From NCBI RefSeq assembly GCF_900101265.1, contig NZ_FMZS01000001.1:124001-188000 (forward strand): a stretch of DNA of 64,000 nucleotides, written 5' to 3'. The position numbers were made by a program, and so were the translations under genes. The stretch's first letter is position 1. The number at the start of each line of letters is the position of its first letter. Of the stretch, positions 10,838 to 19,592 are shown one piece after another. A model generated the notes under the pieces. That model was not told where the DNA came from and did no database searches. It worked only from the letters and a program-made list of their open reading frames with translations. This stretch comes from Massilia sp. PDC64 (lineage in GTDB: Bacteria > Pseudomonadota > Gammaproteobacteria > Burkholderiales > Burkholderiaceae_D).

Positions 10838-13800
10838 CTAGCAAAAGTCACGACTGCGCGCATCGAGCTTGCCGAGCAGGTGCGACATGTCGACGAGGCG
10901 CTTGGCCACGAGGTGCCTGACCTCCCCTTCGCGCTGCCACACGCCGTACACGCCCAGCAGCGACGCGTTCAGCACTTCGCGCCGCTGCTGCTCGACGAGC
11001 TGCGGCCACACGATCACGTTGATGTTGCCCGTCTCGTCCTCGATGGTCAGGAACAGCACGCCCTTCGCCGTGCCGGGACGCTGGCGCACGGTGACGATGC
11101 CGCAGGCACGCGCCAGCTGGCCATTCTGGAAATCGTGCAGCACGTCGGCCGGCAGGAAGCGCTGCGCCAGCAGCCGGTCGCGCAGCAGCGCCAGCGGATG
11201 GCGGCCCAGCGTGAGGCCCTGCGCGCGGTAGTCGCCGACGATCTCCTCGCCCTCTTTCGGCGCGGGAAGTTCGGGCACGTCCTCGACGGGCGCCGTGGGC
11301 TTTAATAAATCCTTGTCCGGCACGGCGCCCGCCGCTTCCCACAACGCCTGGCGGCGGTGGCCCGCGAGCGGTCCGAGCGCATTGCCGGCGGCGAGCACCT
11401 GCAAATCGCCGCGGTCGAGTTCCGCGCGGCGCGCGAGGTCGGCCACGTTCGCGAACGGCCGCAGCGCGCGCGCGAGCTCGATGCGCTCCGCCGCTTCCTG
11501 GCTCATCCCGCGCAGCATGTGCAGGCCGAGGCGCACGGCGGGCTGGCCGCGCGTCTGGTCATCCAGTTCCTCCAGCGTGGATTCCCAGCTGCTGATCGTG
11601 ATGTCGACGGGACGCACCTCGATGCCGTGCCGGCGCGCGTCCTGCACGAGCTGCGACGGGCTGTAGAAGCCCATCGGCTGGCTGTTCAGCAGCGCGCACA
11701 GGAACGCCGCGGGCTCGTGGCACTTGAGCCAGGAACTGGCATACGCGAGCAGCGCGAAGCTGGCCGCGTGCGATTCGGGAAAGCCGTATTCGCCGAAGCC
11801 CTGGATCTGGCTGAAGATCTGCTCCGCGAACGACTGGTCGTAGCCTTTCGCCAGCATGCCGCCAACGATGCGCTGGTAGTATTTTTCGAGCCCGCCCTTC
11901 CGCTTCCACGCGGCCATCGCGCGGCGCAACTGGTCTGCTTCGCCCGGCGTGAAACCGGCCGCGAGGATCGCCACCTGCATCACCTGCTCCTGGAAGATCG
12001 GCACGCCCAGCGTGCGTTCCAGCGCCACCTTCATGTCCGGGCTCGGATACTTGACCGGCTCCTTCTGCTCGCGCCGCTGCAGGTACGGATGCACCATGCC
12101 GCCCTGGATCGGGCCGGGGCGCACGATCGCGACCTGGATCACGAGGTCGTAGAACGTCTTCGGCTTCATCCGCGGCAGCATGCTCATTTGCGCGCGCGAT
12201 TCGATCTGGAAGACGCCGACCGTGTCCGCGCGGCGGATCATCGCGTAGGTGGCCGGATCGTCGTGCGGGATGTCCTGCATCTCGAACGTCGTGCCGTGGC
12301 GCAGGCCGACCAGCTCCAGCCCGCGCCGCAGCATCGACAGCATGCCGAGCGCCAGCACGTCGACCTTCATGAGGCCCAGTTCCTCGAGGTCGTCCTTGTC
12401 CCACTGGATCACGCTGCGCTCTTCCATCGTCGCGTTCTCGATGGGGACGAGGCGCGACAGCTGCCCGCGCGCCATCACGAACCCGCCCGGATGCTGCGAC
12501 AGGTGGCGCGGAAAGCCGAGCAGGCGCTGCGCCAGCGACGCCCATTGCTGCGACAGGGGCGCGTCCGGATCGAGCCCGCTCTCGGCCAGGCGGTTCAGCA
12601 GGTCGGCCTTGCCGTCGAACCAGTGGTGCTGCTTGCACACCTTGTCGACGATGGCGAGGTCCACGCCGAGCGCGCGGCCGCTGTCGCGCAGTGCGCTTTT
12701 CGGACGGTAGCTGATGACGACGGCCGCCAGCGCCGCCCGGGTGCGCCCGTATTTGCGGTAGATGTACTGGATGACTTCCTCGCGCCGCTGGTGCTCGAAG
12801 TCGACGTCGATGTCGGGCGGCTCGTTGCGCTCCTTGGAGATGAAACGCTCGAACAGCAGGTTGCCCCGCGCCGGGTCGACTTCCGTGATGCCCAGGCAGT
12901 AGCACACGGCGGAATTGGCGGCCGAGCCACGGCCCTGGCACAGGATGTGTTGCGAGCGCGCGTAGCGCACGATGTCGTACACGGTGAGGAAGTAGTGCTC
13001 GTAGCGCATCTCCGCGATCAGCGCGAGCTCGTATTCGATCTGCGCCTGGACCTTCGCGGGGATGCCGTCCGTGAAGCGCCGGTGCGCGCCGATCCACGTC
13101 TGCTCGCGCAGGTAGCTCGCGGCCGTGTGGCCGGCCGGGACCACCTCGTCCGGGTATTCGTAGCGCAGCTCTTCCAGCGAGAACGTGCACAGGCGCGCGA
13201 TGCGGACCGTCTCTTCCAGCGCCGTGCGCGGATAGATGTTCGCGAGGCGCACGCGCGAGCGCAGGTGCTGCTCCGCGTTCGGCGCGAGCTGGTAGCCGCA
13301 TTGCGCCACGGGCTTGCCGATGCGGATGGCCGTCATCGTGTCCTGCAGGGGCTTGCGCGAGCGGACGTGCATCGTCACGTGGCCGCACGCGACGATGCGC
13401 ATGCGGTGCTGCCACGCCACTTCCTCGATGGTGGCGCGGTGCGCGTCGTCGAACGCGCGGTGCAACAGCGTCAGGCCGAGCCACGCGCGGCCGGGAAAGG
13501 TCTGCGCCAGCCATGCGGCCTGGCGGTGCAGGCGGTCGACGTCTTCCGGCAGGTGGCCGGGATACGCGGGCAGCAGGATCGCCAGGCAATCCGGCATGCC
13601 GCGCAGGTGCTCGAGCCCTTCGGGCGGCGCATCGAAATCGGACGGATGCAGCAAATACGTGCCCTTCTCGCTGCGCGTGCGGCCCAGCGTGATCATCTCC
13701 GACAGGTTACCGTAGCCGTTGCGGTTCTGCGCCAGCAGCAGCAACGACAACGCCTGGCTCCCGTCCGGATGCTGCAAATGAAAATGCGCGCCGACAATGA

Positions 13801-14056
13801 ACGGCAGCTTCGCCCGCTTCGCTTCCGCATGCGCGCGCACGACGCCGGCCAGCGAGCACTCGTCCGTCAGCGCCAGCGCCGTGTAGCCCAGCTGCACGGC
13901 GCGGTCCACCAGTTCTTCCGCATGCGATGCGCCCTGCAGGAACGAAAAGTTCGACAGGCAAAACAATTCCGCATAGGCCGGCAACCCCGCCGCCGCGCCG
14001 AGATGGGGATCAAACGTGGGCGGCGTCAGGCGGGTCGGCGGAGGAACATCGGACAT
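10838..14056 (-). CDS. dnaE2: error-prone DNA polymerase III alpha subunit
   Basis: DnaE2 (ImuC) is the catalytic polymerase of the SOS mutasome, working with ImuA and ImuB at DNA lesions. The 1072-residue protein has an N-terminal PHP domain (ELFCLSNFSFLQGASHAEEL) and the polymerase catalytic region with GRGSAANSAVCYCLGIT and PPDIDVDFEHQRREEVIQY. It also has HPGGFVMARGQLSRLVPIEN, and a C-terminal OB-fold (ARACGIVTVRQRPGTAKGVL). It lacks the long beta-binding C-terminus of replicative DnaE. A LexA box lies 32 bases upstream. It stands alone here, about 28 kb from imuB-imuA, rather than in the usual single cassette. Confidence 0.97.
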   Translation of the reverse strand: MSDVPPPTRLTPPTFDPHLGAAAGLPAYAELFCLSNFSFLQGASHAEELVDRAVQLGYTALALTDECSLAGVVRAHAEAKRAKLPFIVGAHFHLQHPDGSQALSLLLLAQNRNGYGNLSEMITLGRTRSEKGTYLLHPSDFDAPPEGLEHLRGMPDCLAILLPAYPGHLPEDVDRLHRQAAWLAQTFPGRAWLGLTLLHRAFDDAHRATIEEVAWQHRMRIVACGHVTMHVRSRKPLQDTMTAIRIGKPVAQCGYQLAPNAEQHLRSRVRLANIYPRTALEETVRIARLCTFSLEELRYEYPDEVVPAGHTAASYLREQTWIGAHRRFTDGIPAKVQAQIEYELALIAEMRYEHYFLTVYDIVRYARSQHILCQGRGSAANSAVCYCLGITEVDPARGNLLFERFISKERNEPPDIDVDFEHQRREEVIQYIYRKYGRTRAALAAVVISYRPKSALRDSGRALGVDLAIVDKVCKQHHWFDGKADLLNRLAESGLDPDAPLSQQWASLAQRLLGFPRHLSQHPGGFVMARGQLSRLVPIENATMEERSVIQWDKDDLEELGLMKVDVLALGMLSMLRRGLELVGLRHGTTFEMQDIPHDDPATYAMIRRADTVGVFQIESRAQMSMLPRMKPKTFYDLVIQVAIVRPGPIQGGMVHPYLQRREQKEPVKYPSPDMKVALERTLGVPIFQEQVMQVAILAAGFTPGEADQLRRAMAAWKRKGGLEKYYQRIVGGMLAKGYDQSFAEQIFSQIQGFGEYGFPESHAASFALLAYASSWLKCHEPAAFLCALLNSQPMGFYSPSQLVQDARRHGIEVRPVDITISSWESTLEELDDQTRGQPAVRLGLHMLRGMSQEAAERIELARALRPFANVADLARRAELDRGDLQVLAAGNALGPLAGHRRQALWEAAGAVPDKDLLKPTAPVEDVPELPAPKEGEEIVGDYRAQGLTLGRHPLALLRDRLLAQRFLPADVLHDFQNGQLARACGIVTVRQRPGTAKGVLFLTIEDETGNINVIVWPQLVEQQRREVLNASLLGVYGVWQREGEVRHLVAKRLVDMSHLLGKLDARSRDFC

Positions 14057-14087
14057 GGTTTTTTAGTCAAAATAGTGTATTATGAAA

Positions 14088-14107
14088 TACTGTATATAAA
14101 CCCAGTA
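14088..14107. promoter_or_regulatory. LexA (SOS) box in front of dnaE2
   Basis: TACTGTATATAAACCCAGTA has the CTG-N10-CAG core and near-complete outer symmetry of a LexA operator. It overlaps a minus-strand promoter for dnaE2: TTGGCA at 14127-14132, a 17-bp spacer and TATACT at 14104-14109. Since it sits between dnaE2 and the divergent PhzF-like gene, both could feel LexA. Confidence 0.85.
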
Positions 14108-14134
14108 TACTCGACGACCTCGACCTTGCCAAAT

Positions 14135-14917
14135 ATGCACATCCATTCCTTGCGCTGCTTCGGTGCCCGCCCGGGTACCGGCAATCCGGCCCTCGTCATC
14201 GAGGATGGCGACCACGACCCCGACGCCCGCCTGGCCCTCGCCCGTGCGCGCGACACGACCTGCGTCTTCATCGACGCGGGTAGCGATGGTGCGCTGTCCG
14301 TCGATTACTACTATCCGCACAAGCGCAGCCCGCTGTGCCTCCATGCGACGCTGGCCGTGGCGGCCGTGCTGTCCGCGCGCGATCCGCACGCGGGCGCCAT
14401 CGCCGTACGCACGGCGATCGAAGGACAGCACCTGGAACTGGTGCGCGGCGGCGAGGAGTATTTCGTGCGGCTGTCCGCGCAGCCGGTCCACGCGCGGGAC
14501 GTCGGCGCCGACACGGCTGCCGAACTGCTGGGTGTGCCGGTGGCGTCACTGACCACGCCGCCCCGCGTCGCGTCGGTCGGCAGTCCCAAGCTGCTCGTGA
14601 AGGTGGCGGATACGGACGCGTTGTACGGCCTCGCGCCCGACCTCGCGCGCATCGCGGCATGGGGCAAGGAAGCGGGCATCAACGGCATCTACGCGTGGTG
14701 CCGGCGCGACGACGGCACGTTCGAAGGCCGCAACTTCAACCACCTCGATCCGCGGCTGGAAGACAGCGCGACGGGCGTCGCGGCCGGTGCGCTGACGGCG
14801 CTGCTCGGCCTCGGCATCCGGCTGCGCCAGGGCCGCGCGACGGGCGGCGATTGCCTGATCCGCACGCGCAAGGAAGGCGACGCCATCCTCGTCGGCGGCG
14901 CGGTCGAAACGTTTTGA
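14135..14917 (+). CDS. PhzF family isomerase-like protein
   Basis: This 260-residue protein belongs to the PhzF / diaminopimelate-epimerase-fold superfamily. The N-terminus (HSLRCFGARPGTGNPALVIE) matches the family's F-x-x-x-P-x-x-GNP signature. The C-terminal half carries NFNHLDPRLEDSATGVAAGA, the counterpart of the EDPATGSA motif; here PA is replaced by SA. Members isomerise or epimerise small carboxylated substrates; the substrate is unknown. The start at 14135 is 28 bases past the LexA box, so the gene may be weakly co-regulated with dnaE2. It is slightly shorter than typical PhzF proteins (about 280-300). Confidence 0.85.
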   Translation: MHIHSLRCFGARPGTGNPALVIEDGDHDPDARLALARARDTTCVFIDAGSDGALSVDYYYPHKRSPLCLHATLAVAAVLSARDPHAGAIAVRTAIEGQHLELVRGGEEYFVRLSAQPVHARDVGADTAAELLGVPVASLTTPPRVASVGSPKLLVKVADTDALYGLAPDLARIAAWGKEAGINGIYAWCRRDDGTFEGRNFNHLDPRLEDSATGVAAGALTALLGLGIRLRQGRATGGDCLIRTRKEGDAILVGGAVETF

Positions 14918-14961
14918 ATGACAGTGTTGTACCCCCAACCCACTTCATCAAGGAGACCGAA

Positions 14962-15351
14962 ATGGAACGGAACGTCGTAGGCTGGTTCGAAATCTATGTG
15001 GACGACATGAAGCGCGCCCGCGCTTTCTATGAAGCCGTGTTCGAAACAAAACTGGACAATCTCGCGCCGGAAGGCAGCGACGCGCCGGGCGGCCTGGAGA
15101 TGTGGGCCTTCACGGGCGACCCGAACGCCGGCGGCGCGGCCGGAGCTATCGTCAAGATGGAAGGCTGCAAGGCGGGCGGCAACAGCACGATTGTCTATTT
15201 CAGCTGCGCCGACTGCGCCGTCGAAGCAGCGCGCGCTGCCGCGAACGGCGGACGCATCTTCAAGGACAAGTTCTCGATCGGGCAGTACGGCCACATCGCC
15301 CTCGTGGAAGATACCGAGGGCAACATCATCGGCCTGCACTCGATGAATTGA
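14962..15351 (+). CDS. VOC (glyoxalase-fold) protein
   Basis: This is a small 129-residue vicinal-oxygen-chelate domain protein. The VGWFEIYVDDMKRARAFYEA start and the terminal GHIALVEDTEGNIIGLHS are characteristic of one-domain VOC proteins. AAGGAG lies 8 bases before the ATG at 14962, 44 bp after the PhzF-like gene. No enzymatic specificity can be deduced; many such proteins are hydrolases, lyases or antibiotic-binding proteins. Confidence 0.9.
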   Translation: MERNVVGWFEIYVDDMKRARAFYEAVFETKLDNLAPEGSDAPGGLEMWAFTGDPNAGGAAGAIVKMEGCKAGGNSTIVYFSCADCAVEAARAAANGGRIFKDKFSIGQYGHIALVEDTEGNIIGLHSMN

Positions 15352-15352
15352 T

Positions 15353-15751
15353 TCAGGCCTGGGGCGCCATCCAGGCCAGTTCCCAGATATGGCCATCGAG
15401 GTCTTCGAACCCGTGGCCATACATGAAGCCGTGATCCTGCGGCGGCCGCGGCGCGCGGCCGCCGGCAGCAACGGCTTTCGCCACCAGCGCATCCACTTCC
15501 TCGCGGCTCTCGCAGCTCAGGCAGACGAGGACTTCCGTCGCTTCCTTCGCCTGCACGAGGGGCTTGTCGACGAACGTCTTGAAGAACGGTTCCGTGAGCA
15601 GCATCGCGTAGATGCTGCCGTCCGCGATCACCATGCAGGCACCGCTCTCGTTGGTGAACTGGGGATTGAACGTATAGCCCAGCGCCTCGAAGAACGCCTT
15701 GGATTTGTCCAGGTCCTTGACGGCCAGGTTGACGAAGATCTGCTTGTTCAT
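15353..15751 (-). CDS. VOC family protein (PhnB/glyoxalase-like)
   Basis: This 132-residue VOC protein is convergent with the preceding one (one base between stops) but belongs to a different subfamily. It starts MNKQIFVNLAVKDLDKSKAF and ends GHGFEDLDGHIWELAWM. The start at 15751 follows AGGAGG. Related proteins are often annotated as glyoxalase or extradiol dioxygenase; activity is unknown. Confidence 0.9.
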   Translation of the reverse strand: MNKQIFVNLAVKDLDKSKAFFEALGYTFNPQFTNESGACMVIADGSIYAMLLTEPFFKTFVDKPLVQAKEATEVLVCLSCESREEVDALVAKAVAAGGRAPRPPQDHGFMYGHGFEDLDGHIWELAWMAPQA

Positions 15752-15837
15752 GATGCCTCCTAGTGTTGGGTGAAATGGATGCCACATGCCTACGACGAGC
15801 GGGGCATCACGAAATCGACAACGTCATCAAACTTTTT

Positions 15838-16806
15838 TTAACCGGCCAGGAAGCCGCTCAGCTTCGCCAGGTCGATGTTGCCGCCGCTGACGAGAATCCC
15901 GACCTTCTTGCCGCGGAGTTCATCCTTCATGCGCCGCGCCGCCGCGAAACCGAGGCAGCCGGTCGGCTCCACGACGATCTTCATGCGCTCGGCAAAGAAG
16001 CGCATGCATTGCACCAGTTCGTCGTCGGTGGCCGTCAGGATGTCGTCGACGTCGCGCCGGATGATCGGGAACGTGATATTCCCCAGGTGCTGGGTCTGGG
16101 CACCGTCGGCGATGGTCTGCGGGGTGTCGATGTGCACGATCGCGCCCGAGCGGAACGATTGCTGGCCGTCGTTGCCCGCTTCCGGTTCCACGCCGTACAG
16201 GCGGCACGACGGCGCCAGCGCACGCGTGGCCAGCGCGGAGCCGGACAGCAGCCCGCCGCCGCCCAGGCACACGAAGAACGCATCCAGCGGGCCCACTTCC
16301 TCGAACAACTCCTTCGCGGCCGTGCCCTGCCCCGCGATCACGTCCGGGTGGTCGTACGGCGGGATCAGGGTGAGGCCGTGCTTCTGCGCGAGATCGCGGC
16401 CGATCTGCTCGCGGTCTTCCGTGTAGCGGTCGTACATGACGACATTGCCGCCGTAGCCGCGCGTGGCGGCGACCTTGGCGGCCGGAGCGTCCTGCGGCAT
16501 CACGATCGTGGCAGGGATGCCGAGCAGCTTCGCGGACAGCGCGATGGCCTGCGCATGGTTCCCCGACGAGAATGCGACGACGCCGGCGCGGCGCTGCTCG
16601 GGCGAAAACTTCATCAGTGCGTTGTAGGCGCCGCGGAACTTGAACGCGCCCATGCGCTGCATGTTCTCGCACTTGAAAAAGACCTGGGCGCCGAAGGCCT
16701 CGTCGACGGTACGCGACGTCAGCACCGGGGTGCGGTTGGCGACGCCGGCGATGCGTCCCGCGGCCTGGACGACATCATCGTAGGTAGGGAGCGAAGGTGT
16801 GCTCAT
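15838..16806 (-). CDS. PLP-dependent threonine/hydroxyaspartate ammonia-lyase
   Basis: This 322-residue fold-type II PLP enzyme resembles threo-3-hydroxyaspartate ammonia-lyase, serine racemase and catabolic threonine dehydratase. The catalytic lysine is in MGAFKFRGAYNAL. The phosphate-binding GGGGLLSG and the substrate loop SSGNHAQA are intact. It lacks the C-terminal ACT domains of biosynthetic IlvA, pointing to a catabolic or racemase role. The start at 16806 has the AGGAAACC stretch upstream. It is divergent from the TonB receptor gene. Confidence 0.9.
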   Translation of the reverse strand: MSTPSLPTYDDVVQAAGRIAGVANRTPVLTSRTVDEAFGAQVFFKCENMQRMGAFKFRGAYNALMKFSPEQRRAGVVAFSSGNHAQAIALSAKLLGIPATIVMPQDAPAAKVAATRGYGGNVVMYDRYTEDREQIGRDLAQKHGLTLIPPYDHPDVIAGQGTAAKELFEEVGPLDAFFVCLGGGGLLSGSALATRALAPSCRLYGVEPEAGNDGQQSFRSGAIVHIDTPQTIADGAQTQHLGNITFPIIRRDVDDILTATDDELVQCMRFFAERMKIVVEPTGCLGFAAARRMKDELRGKKVGILVSGGNIDLAKLSGFLAG

Positions 16807-16935
16807 CCTGGTTTCCTCTTGGGTTGGTCGATGGGTGGCAGCATTCTAATGCTTCCTTGTTGCAGTTATGAGACGTTCAAATGGTTGCCTGCATGGAAAT
16901 TCATTAAGATGCAATTTTTCCCTGGAGCCTACCCC

Positions 16936-19326
16936 TTGAAACTTACAACGATTCGTCAGTCCGTCCTGCTGGGCCTGTACGGCAGCGCGGCTCTGGCTCT
17001 CGCGCCGGCCGCCTTCGCACAAAATGCCACGGGCTCCGTCGCCACCGACGCCAACATCCAGAGCGTCAACATCGTCGGCTCGCGCCGCGTCGGCAACACG
17101 TCGTCGACCGATACCCCGGTGCCCGTCGACTACATCCCGCTGACGAAAGCCGCCGAGCAGAGCGGCCAGTTCGACCTGGCCCAGACCCTCGCCAATATCT
17201 CGCCGTCGTTCAACTCGACGCGCCAGACCGGTGCCGACGGCGCCGACCTGGTCGACTCCGCCGCCCTGCGCGGCCTCGGCTCCGACCAGACCCTCGTGCT
17301 CGTGAACGGCAAGCGCCGCCACACGACGGCCCTCGTGAACCTGTTCGGCGCGCGCAACCGCGGCAACACGGGCACGGACATGAACGCGATTCCCGTCCTC
17401 GCCATCAAGAACGTGCAGGTGCTGCGCGACGGCGCGGCCGCCCAATACGGCTCGGACGCCATCGCCGGCGTCATCAACGTGGAACTGCGTAAGGACCTGG
17501 GCTGCGAAGCGGTTGCCGGTTTCGGCGAATATTCGAAGCACGACGGCAAGAACTGGCTCGCATCGGCCTACTGCGGCGTGGCCGTGGCGGACGGCGTGCT
17601 GGGCATCACGGGCGAATACTACGACCGCGGCCGCTCCAACCGCTCCGACCCGGGCAGCCTGCGCATCATCGGCGACACCAAGTCGAAGAACGAGACCGTC
17701 TACCTGAACGGCGAATTCCCCGTCGGCCCGGGCAAGCTGTACCTGACGGCCGGCGCCCAGACGCGCGACGCCTCGTCGGCGGCATGGGCGCGCGGCGGCA
17801 TCGGTTCGGACGACATCCCGTCGCGCAACTCGGCCGCCATGTACCCGAACGGCTTCGTCCCGTTCATCAACGGCGACATCGACGACCGCTACGGCATCGT
17901 CGGCTACCGCACCCGCATCGGCGAATGGGCCAGCGACTTCTCGCAGACGTATGGCTACAACCGCATGCGCTACAACATCGCGCACACGCTCAACGCGTCG
18001 ATCGCGAACCTGGACCTGATCAACGGCGGCAAGGGCATCAGCCCGTCGCAGTTCGACGCCGGCGGCTTCTCGTTCCGCCAGCTGACGACCAACGCCGACT
18101 TCAGCCGCTTCTACGACGACATCCTCGGCGGCCTGAACGCCGCGTTCGGCTTCGAATACCGCAAGGAGAATTACCAGATCTTCGCGGGCGAGCCGGGTTC
18201 GTACAACGACGTCGACGGCGTGGGCTTCGGCGGCAATGCCGGCAGCCAGGGCTTCCCGGGCTTCCAGCCGGGCGACGCCACCAACCGCGACCGCCACAGC
18301 AGCGCCGCCTACCTCGACTTCGAGGCCGACATCGCCCCGCGCACCAAGCTGCAGGCCGCCGTGCGCCATGAGCGCTACTCCGACTTCGGCTCGACGACGA
18401 CCGGCAAGCTGGCCGGCGCCTTCAAGGCCACGGACGACCTGCTGCTGCGCGCATCGGCCAGCACGGGCTTCCGCGCACCGTCGCTGCAACAGGTTTATTT
18501 CTCGTCGACGTTCACCGACTTCGTCAGCGGCGTGCCGATGGACGTCGTGCTCGCGCCGAACGGCGGCAAGGTCGCCAACGCGGCCGGCATCCCGAAGCTG
18601 CATGAAGAGAAATCGAAGAGCTACACCTTGGGCGCGACGTGGACGCCGACGAAGGCCATCTCCGTCACGGCCGACCTGTACCACATCGAGATCGACAACC
18701 GCATCGTGCTGTCGGGCCGCTTCGACGCCGACAACTACCCGGCCCTCGGCGCCATCCTGCAGAACCTGGGCGTGGGCCAGGCGCAGTTCTTCGTGAACTC
18801 CGTCGACACGCGCACGCGCGGCCTGGACCTGACTGCGTCGCACCGCACGAACCTGGGTGCCGGCAAGCTGGCGACGTACCTCGCCATGAACTTCAGCAAG
18901 ACCGAAGTGACGGGCGTGCACGCACCGGCCGCGCTGGCCGGCTACGAAGACGTGCTGCTGTCCGAACGCGAGCGCCTGTTCATCGAACAGGGCGGCCCGC
19001 GCCGCAAGGCCACGCTGGACTTCGACTACACGCTGGGCCAGCTGGAAACGGACTTCCGCGTCATCCACTACGGTCCGCAGACGCTGGGCACGTTCTCCGG
19101 TCCGCCGGTGCCGAACCAGTATTACAAGGCCAAGACGTCGGCCGACCTCGCGTTCACGTGGTCGTTCACCGAGAAGACCAAGCTGACCGTCGGCGGCACG
19201 AACATCTTCAACGTGCATCCGACCCAGCAGAATCCGGACGAGACGGATAACGGCTTCAAGTACGAAAGCGTGCAGTTCGGCCTGAACGGCGCGGCTTACT
19301 TCGCGCGTCTGTCGCACAAGTTTTAA
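16936..19326 (+). CDS. TonB-dependent outer-membrane receptor
   Basis: This is an outer-membrane beta-barrel with a plug domain for TonB-driven uptake of an unknown ligand. A TTG start at 16936 is preferred because GGAG lies 8 bases upstream and it gives LKLTTIRQSVLLGLYG with a signal peptide ending AFAQ; the ATG at 16909 is the alternative. The plug shows SAALRGLGSDQTLVLVNGKR and DGAAAQYGSDAIAGVINV. The barrel ends LNGAAYFARLSHKF with the terminal aromatic. The length of about 796 residues suits TBDTs of the iron/vitamin or oligosaccharide class. No FecA-type N-terminal signalling domain is seen. Confidence 0.93.
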   Translation: MKLTTIRQSVLLGLYGSAALALAPAAFAQNATGSVATDANIQSVNIVGSRRVGNTSSTDTPVPVDYIPLTKAAEQSGQFDLAQTLANISPSFNSTRQTGADGADLVDSAALRGLGSDQTLVLVNGKRRHTTALVNLFGARNRGNTGTDMNAIPVLAIKNVQVLRDGAAAQYGSDAIAGVINVELRKDLGCEAVAGFGEYSKHDGKNWLASAYCGVAVADGVLGITGEYYDRGRSNRSDPGSLRIIGDTKSKNETVYLNGEFPVGPGKLYLTAGAQTRDASSAAWARGGIGSDDIPSRNSAAMYPNGFVPFINGDIDDRYGIVGYRTRIGEWASDFSQTYGYNRMRYNIAHTLNASIANLDLINGGKGISPSQFDAGGFSFRQLTTNADFSRFYDDILGGLNAAFGFEYRKENYQIFAGEPGSYNDVDGVGFGGNAGSQGFPGFQPGDATNRDRHSSAAYLDFEADIAPRTKLQAAVRHERYSDFGSTTTGKLAGAFKATDDLLLRASASTGFRAPSLQQVYFSSTFTDFVSGVPMDVVLAPNGGKVANAAGIPKLHEEKSKSYTLGATWTPTKAISVTADLYHIEIDNRIVLSGRFDADNYPALGAILQNLGVGQAQFFVNSVDTRTRGLDLTASHRTNLGAGKLATYLAMNFSKTEVTGVHAPAALAGYEDVLLSERERLFIEQGGPRRKATLDFDYTLGQLETDFRVIHYGPQTLGTFSGPPVPNQYYKAKTSADLAFTWSFTEKTKLTVGGTNIFNVHPTQQNPDETDNGFKYESVQFGLNGAAYFARLSHKF

Positions 19327-19344
19327 CGACACATCTCCCTATAA

Positions 19345-19382
19345 AACAACGTCGTTCCCGGCACGCCGCGAACGACGTTGTT
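19345..19382. terminator. 13-bp perfect stem terminator after the TonB receptor
   Basis: A perfect 13-bp inverted repeat (AACAACGTCGTTC ... GAACGACGTTGTT) with a 12-base loop starts 18 bp after the receptor stop. The T-run is better on the minus strand. It marks the left edge of the AT-rich island. Confidence 0.7.
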
Positions 19383-19592
19383 ACATAAAACTCAATAACT
19401 TAAAAAAACTGCCCCAATCTTTCTAATAAGTTTTCAAGTCTACCATTAGCACCAGACTAGCTTAGCCTCATCTGATATAGCCTCACTCTTAAATTAGAGG
19501 GCCTAATTCATACGCACCGATCACAACGAAAATGCTTTGTAGAACGCATGACGCTTTACCAAATTTTCTAGAACGCCAATGATAGAGCCCTT

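Noticed and set aside
11357..14134. Very long plus-strand open frame antisense to dnaE2
   Set aside because: It is a high-G+C shadow of dnaE2, rich in Arg, Ala and His with no domain pattern. Only its last part (from 14135) is the real PhzF-like gene.
16846..19332. 828-codon minus-strand frame opposite the TonB receptor
   Set aside because: Composition is that of an antisense shadow (Val, Arg, Asp, His repeats), without signal peptide or motifs, while the plus strand encodes a clear receptor.
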